Shown: positions 59,095 to 64,000 of the stretch, piece after piece | Position numbering within the stretch: position 1 is the first letter of the stretch | Layout of the letters: each line of letters starts with the position of its first letter | Program-made: the position numbers and the translations under genes | The notes under the pieces: generated by a model | Database searches by the model: none | Told to the model about the DNA's origin: nothing | Seen by the model: only the letters and a program-made list of their open reading frames with translations | From: Flaveria trinervia | Lineage: Eukaryota > Streptophyta > Magnoliopsida > Asterales > Asteraceae | Length of the DNA: 64,000 nucleotides | Reading direction: 5' to 3' | Assembly: GCA_025506515.1 (NCBI GenBank) | Contig: CM046451.1 | Span: forward strand, 68,186,783-68,250,782

Positions 59095-59630
59095 AGATAT
59101 ATCACAGCGCCTGCTGGAAAAGGGCCTGCTTACTTCTTCGACTATGATGGATTCTTCAAGTCCTTCAACATATCTCTTTCTTCTTCAGAAGATGAGTTGG
59201 AAAACAACATGATGTATGATATCTTGAACACACCATCTCAAGATTCAACAATTCATGATCCTACCAACTCAGGGGGAGCAGTTGATGTGAGTGACTCCAC
59301 CTTTGATGAAGAAAATGAAGAAAATGATCAGATCAACCAGGATGTACAGGTTCCGACTACCACAAGTTCACAAGCATCGGCTAGTGATGCTTCTGAACTT
59401 TTTGAACCTCAAACTCTTATCGCCTCAGATTCAGAACCAAATGGTCATAATCTTGACTCTAAGGTGGTTGTTCCGACAACCCCTGGCTCATGTCTATACG
59501 TCTATCATCCTTTGGATAATATTATAGGAGATGTGAGATCAGGGGTTCAGACTAGAAATCAGTTGTACTCCACTGATTATGCCTCTGTGATGGAAAAAGG
59601 ATACCTTCACGCGGTGCATACCGCTGCTTT
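59095..59630 (+). pseudogene. pol: Copia B integrase-RT linker
   Basis: Acidic, Ser/Thr-rich segment with DYDGFFKSFN, then the CLYVYHPLDNIIGDVRSG block. A small deletion near 59610 shifts the frame just before RT. Confidence 0.78.
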
Positions 59631-61175
59631 ATGTCTCAGTTTGAGCCAAAGTATGTTAGTGAAGCACTAAATGATGAGGCTTGGGTTAGTGTCATGCAGG
59701 AAGAACTTCTTCAGTTTAAGAAGTTAGGTGTATGGACATTAGTGGATAGACCTAAAGGTGCTAAAGTCATTGGCACCAAATGGGTCTTGAAATGTAAGAA
59801 AGATGATCAGGGAGTGATCATCAGAAACAAGGCTTGGCTTGTCGTTCAGGGTTTTCGACAAGTTGAAGGTATTGACTACAATGAAGTATTTGCACCAGTG
59901 GCAAGGATAGAAGCCATCCGCATCTTTCTTGCCTATGCATCTTATATGAAAATCAAAGTTTATCAAATTGATGTGAATAGTGCATTCCTTCATGGGGAAA
60001 TCAAAGAAACAGTGTATGTCAGTCAACCCGAGGGATTTGAAGATCCATATCATCGAGATAGTCTACAAACTCGACAAGGGTCTATAAGGGCTTGGTATGA
60101 GAAACTTTCAACTCATCTTGTGAAACACGGTTTTCGCAGGGGAGTCATTGACTGCACAGTGTTTATCAAAGAAAAAGATGGAGATCTACTGCTAGTACCG
60201 ATCTATGTAGATGACATAATCTTCGGTTCAAAGAACAAAGAATTATGCAAAGAATTCGAAGCAGTAATGAAGGCTGAGTTTGAGATGAGTGCCATGGGGG
60301 AGATGAAGTTCTTTCTCTTGTTACAGGTGGATCAGACACCAAATGGAATCTTCTTACATCAGACAAAGTATGTAGGGGATATTCTCAATCGGTTTGACAT
60401 GGAGAATGCCTCCACAGCTGGCACTCCACTAGCTACAAACCATGATGTAGCACCCGATGAGAATGGTGATCTGGTAGATGCCACTATGTACCACGGGATG
60501 ATTAGATCTCTCATGTATCTCACTGCCTCCAGACCAGATATCATGTATGCGACATGTTTATGCTCGCGATATCAAGCAAAGCCTAAGGTGAATCATTTAA
60601 TTGGGGTCAAAAGGATATTTTGTTATCTGAAGGGCACACCCACACTTGGGTTGTGGTACCCTCATGATGATGACTTTGAACTTATAGAGTATAGTGACTC
60701 GGATTATGGCGGCCACAAGATGAACTACAAGTCTGCATCACTAGGGTGTCAGTTCTTTGGGAGAAGATTAGTAACCTGGCAGTGTAAGAAGCAGACCTCG
60801 GTCGCATTGTCAACCTGTGAAGTAGAATATGTTGCTGCTGCAAGCTGCTGTTCCCAAATCATATGGATTCAACAGCAAATGCGGGATTATGGTTTGCATT
60901 TCACTTCCACTCCTATATTTGTTGATAACTCTGCTGCGATTGCAGTCACTAAGAACCTGGTCCAACATCCTAAGACCAAACACATCGAAATCAAATATCA
61001 CTTCATACGTGACTGTTTTGAAAAGAACTTAATTGATGTGATAAAAATAAACACTGATTTTCAACGCGCTGACCTCTATACAAAGGCTTTTGACAAACCA
61101 TGTTTTCTATATCTGTTAGTGGTCAATGGTGTTAAAAAGAAAAGTGAGGTCATTCCTGAATATGACCATGTATAG
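59631..61175 (+). pseudogene. pol: Copia B reverse transcriptase-RNase H, open but missing a motif
   Basis: This is the longest open frame in the window (514 residues). It has GTKWVLKCKKDDQG, VYQIDVNSAFLHGE, catalytic YVDD (60204-60215), SRPDIMYATC, YSDSDYGG, CEVEYVAA, VDNSAAIAV and HIEIKYHFIR, ending at the stop at 61175. However, at 60060-60095 small deletions replace the conserved KALYGLHQAPRAWY block by unrelated residues and restore the frame, so the enzyme is probably inactive despite being open. Confidence 0.9.
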
Positions 61176-61874
61176 TCCGATGCGTCGCGTCTAGTGTCTT
61201 ATAAAACTTCTTAAATTATAGTGTTCTTTAAGTTTAATTCTTTTGTTTTGTTTAATGTTAGTTCGTTAATTACACTTAGTGTCGTTTCTTGCTCATTAAA
61301 ATCCTAAAACGCAAATCCTTAGAGGTCTTAGTATTTTAGGGGGAGAATAGGTATAAAAAAAGAAAAAAAGGAGAGGCAAGTCGATAATAAATAAGAACGT
61401 ACGTGTGATACCGATTTAATGTGTGGAATATGATAGTGCACAGGTATAAACCATTTGGGACTTTAAAAATCAAAATTGAAAAAGATGCAAAGTTCAAGTA
61501 TAAGTCTAAGTAGTCTGAGCAATATAAAAGGAAATATGATAGTTAAGCTAGCTACTACTAAGGTAACACAAAGAAAGTAGACCATAGCTGATATGTCGGT
61601 AGATTCAACACAATAGATGACTAGACCGTTTGGTGATCTCAAGATTAAACTAAAATGTTTGACTAGCTGTGGGAACACCTTATCCCTGGTTAACACAATC
61701 AACAAGATTCCAATAAGGGGTGACGAGCAAAATAAATGCCACAAAAGTGTGTGTAAGACCAAAGCATGAGCTAAAGCACATGAAAAATGAAAATAAAATC
61801 AAGTTAATAACCTAGGTTGTTGGTGAGATTTGTGCTAAAAGAAGAAAATTTCCTCAAACAAGAAGATAGATTAT

Positions 61875-61984
61875 GTGCCTCTCTGCTGTGCGGTGGCACT
61901 GACATGAGGATAAGCATAACCTATATATTCTAAAACTCATTGTTGTTTGCCGCCTCTCTGCTGTGCGATGGCACTGACTTGAAG
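61875..61984 (+). repeat. Two direct repeats of about 35 nt in the spacer (copia B)
   Basis: GTGCCTCTCTGCTGTGCGG at 61875-61909 and a relative at 61949-61984, each followed by GGCACTGAC. GTGCC and GGCAC can pair. Confidence 0.8.
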
Positions 61985-62579
61985 ATTGACTTCTCTTGAA
62001 AATTCTATGAATAGTCGCTTCTTGAACACTACCCTAAGACCGCTCAAAATCTCCTGAGGAATGTTGATTACCATATGAGTGTGGGATCCACAAATGCTTG
62101 TTGAAATAAACAAACCTTAAAACGATCACCAAACTTTATTGAAAGTCTATGTATGGATTTAAGAGGACAAGTATACTGACAATCACTATGGCTACAATTC
62201 TTGAAAGTTCAAATCAGTGTGGAGACCTAAGCGTACTAGTATGATTTCCTAAATTTGCTAAATGACTCCAGATGAAAAACAAGGAAAGAGCATCAAAGTT
62301 GTTTTTTTAATAATAACTTGTCCTGAATGATTTGAATATCCTGTATGATTCCAACTTGAATTGATCCATGTATGGTTTAAATGATTGTGGTTGCTCTCTC
62401 AGAATAATTATTCCTAGAACTACATCTTGGGAATTAACTCTCACAAAAACACAAAAACATATTTTAATTTTTTAAGTTTTCAGTATTATTTCTTTTATTT
62501 TTGTACAAAGTTTGTCATATTCAGTATGTTAGTATCGGACTATGTCATGGAAGTTGATAAGGGACCATATCATCTAAAA

Positions 62580-62713
62580 GGTCATGTCTGAGATGACCAC
62601 AAGTGCTTTTAAACAACAATTGGGTCACATCTGAAGCGACAAATTGTTTAAAAGGATCACGTCTGAGGTAATCAAAAGTTTTTCAAGTTAAAATGATCAT
62701 GTCTGAGATGATC
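62580..62713 (+). repeat. Four spaced hairpin repeats (copia B)
   Basis: GGTCATGTCTGAGATGACC, GGGTCACATCTGAAGCGAC, GGATCACGTCTGAGGTAATC and GATCATGTCTGAGATGATC at 62580, 62622, 62654 and 62695. Confidence 0.85.
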
Positions 62714-62789
62714 AAGTGTTCATAATGTTAACTGAATAGTCTAAATGGGTCTAAAAGTCAAATGGTCAGGAAGTTAGAAAAATTTAAAG

Positions 62790-63060
62790 AGTATGACCCA
62801 TTCGCACGACTGGACCATGAGTATGGACCAATCAGGTGAATGGACCATACTCATGCATTAAACAACCGAATGGACATGAGTATGATCCATTCACCCGAAT
62901 GGATTATCAGAATGTGCCATTCGTCCGATTGGGAGTGTGCGACTGAGTCAATCGACCGACTGAGCCTCAGTCGGCCGACTGAAGGTGATCGACTGAGTCA
63001 ATCGCCCGACTGAGCTTCATTCGCCCGAATGAACTGAGCGAATGAGTCCAGTCGGCCGAT
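62790..63060 (+). repeat. Palindromic motif array upstream of internal TATA box (copia B)
   Basis: CATTCGCACGACTGGACC, CAGTCGGCCGACTG (62968-62981, a perfect palindrome), CAATCGCCCGACTGAGC and many more. It ends 14 nt before the TATA box. Confidence 0.87.
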
Positions 63061-63073
63061 TTAACGCAAAGTC

Positions 63074-63086
63074 AGTATATAAAGGG
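63074..63086 (+). promoter_or_regulatory. Internal TATA box for aORF (copia B)
   Basis: AGTATATAAAGGG, followed by a leader of about 110-135 nt ending at the donor TATAG/GTAAAATG (63222/63223). Confidence 0.68.
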
Positions 63087-63222
63087 CCATAGTCGATCGC
63101 ATTCTTCTCACCACTCCCAATCGTCCTTAAATCGCACATCATACCATTACTCTGCCTAAATTTCTTTAGACTTCAATTAATCCTCCTTCTTGATATTCTG
63201 AAGTGCGTCTGCCTTCTTATAG

Positions 63223-63762
63223 GTAAAATGTGATGAAATCACACCGAAATCAAAAGAAATTGGTGCCCTAATTAGTGATTCGCGATTGAAACAAGAACAG
63301 ACCACTCAATGGCTTAATAACCCACTGAAACCATGTAAAATGTTAAAAATAAGGTTATTAGGTTATTAGTTAAGGGATTGCAAGTCTAACGAACCATTTC
63401 ATAATGTTTAAATTCATGATTTTGTCAAGACTCGAACCTAAGTCAACCAAACCGTAAGTCATGCGACTGGTCAGATGGATGAACTCCAATCGCATGATTG
63501 AGCCAGAAGAATAGCTCAATCGGCCGAATTGGACATGCGAACGAGCTCAGTCGGCCGACTGAATCACTTGCAGGATTAGACAACCGATTGAACTCAGTCG
63601 CATGCTCATTCACTCGAATGAGTCCGGTCACATGATAGCATAACTGATTGACCACAGTCGCATGATTCATTCGCATGAATGAATCAGAATGAATTCAAAC
63701 AAGATACTTAGAACTGCTTTGTGTTATGTGAGTACCTAATGATTATGTGTCTTGTGTTTCAG
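63223..63762 (+). other. Predicted 540-nt intron in the aORF leader of copia B
   Basis: Donor GTAAAATG, branch-like ACCTAATGATT, acceptor CTTGTGTTTCAG, 4 nt before the ATG. The sizes match copia A (541 nt). A motif array fills 63440-63690. Confidence 0.66.
63440..63690 (+). repeat. Palindromic motif array inside aORF leader intron (copia B)
   Basis: CAATCGCATGATTGAGC, CAGTCGGCCGACTG (63548-63561, perfect) and CATTCGCATGAATG units, in the place matching 5935-6165 of A. Confidence 0.83.
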
Positions 63763-63766
63763 ATTG

Positions 63767-64000
63767 ATGGCTGCTAGATGGTCAATCAACCCTAAGCACA
63801 ACATATGTGCTCATCTAGATCATACTACTCGGAATGGCACCGAGTTTACAGAGATCATTGCATTTCATAGGTGATCAAGGATCCACAAGGCCATTTCTAC
63901 TCCTTGCCCTCCTTACAGGTCTTTACACCAGGCGTTTTGGGAGAATGCTTCTGTTGATCGATCCCAAGAGCCGTATAGCATACGAAGTCTATCTGTGGGA
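63767..64000 (+). pseudogene. Start of aORF of copia B, cut by window end
   Basis: ATG at 63767, MAARWSINPKHNICAHLDHT, as in A. A small change near 63870 (FHR then TGA, where A reads FLRR) gives an early stop. The rest lies outside the window. Confidence 0.75.

Larger units (their letters stand above)
61176..62789 (+). other. Noncoding spacer after pol (copia B)
   Basis: No gene. It holds polypurine-like TTTTAGGGGGAGAATAGG (61331-61348), the two 35-nt repeats and the four hairpins, in the order seen in A and D. Confidence 0.75.
41501..64000 (+). mobile_element. Copia element B (same family as A), interrupted by C; 3' end outside window
   Basis: Its 5' LTR, primer-binding site, leader and gag run from 41501 to 45519, and pol, the spacer and the start of aORF from 57795 to 64000, with C between. 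The sequence is close to A throughout: the PR, IN and RT blocks can be aligned codon by codon. Because A is on the minus strand and B on the plus strand, they are independent insertions. It has frameshifts in gag and protease and a small deletion in RT. Confidence 0.9.

Noticed and set aside
61463..61762. Minus-strand 99-residue hydrophobic frame in the spacer of B
   Set aside because: The same region in A and D lacks the frame; it is antisense to the element and shows no protein-like conservation.

Overview
This window looks like a heterochromatin-type stretch of a flowering-plant nuclear genome. It is made almost entirely of nested long-terminal-repeat (LTR) retrotransposons. I see no host gene, tRNA, rRNA or CRISPR array. 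The lineage is inferred, not shown: Ty1/copia elements with an extra 3' coding region are abundant in daisy-family (Asteraceae) genomes, so that family is my low-confidence guess.

Layout. (1) 1-501 is AT-rich DNA. 502-16055 is a 2.3-kb noncoding element that starts TGTAAGG and ends GTTACA, most likely a solo LTR of a large-LTR Ty3/gypsy-type element. It is split by copia element A (1702-14979, minus strand, 5-bp duplication ACACA). (2) 16571-18858 is a second, unbroken copy of that solo LTR (duplication TATGT). AT-rich DNA and a fragment of a similar LTR (20350-20711) follow. (3) From 20712 on, the plus strand holds copia element E. E is interrupted by copia D (25041-37791, duplication CTAAG) and, after its pol gene, by copia B (41501 to beyond the window end). 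B is interrupted by copia C (45520-57789, duplication GTTTT). The order of insertion is therefore E, then D and B, then C inside B.

A, B and D belong to one copia family and C to a second. Both look like Sireviruses (SIRE/Maximus lineage): the primer-binding site is TGGTATCAGAGC, gag is long with two zinc knuckles, the pol order is protease-integrase-RT-RNase H, and a further sense-strand coding region lies between pol and the 3' LTR. E is a third, more distant family. Every coding region carries stops and frameshifts, so none is likely to be functional as it stands. Many of the stops are CAG-to-TAG changes.

The most interesting structure is the extra 3' coding region, called aORF here. In A, B and D it looks like a separate transcription unit: a dense array of near-palindromic CAnTCGnnCGAnTG motifs, a TATA box, a leader, a 540-nt intron in the 5' UTR with its own motif array, then the ATG; a second intron of about 150 nt lies inside the coding region. 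The 5' LTR and gag leader have the same order: array, TATA, array, gag ATG. The unrelated family C has the same plan with a different motif (CAGTAGTT/AACTACTG), a TATA box 80 nt before its aORF ATG, and its own LTR array. The array motifs also appear to cross family borders: the two homologous solo LTRs carry different units at the same place, one resembling the LTR motif of A and the other that of E.
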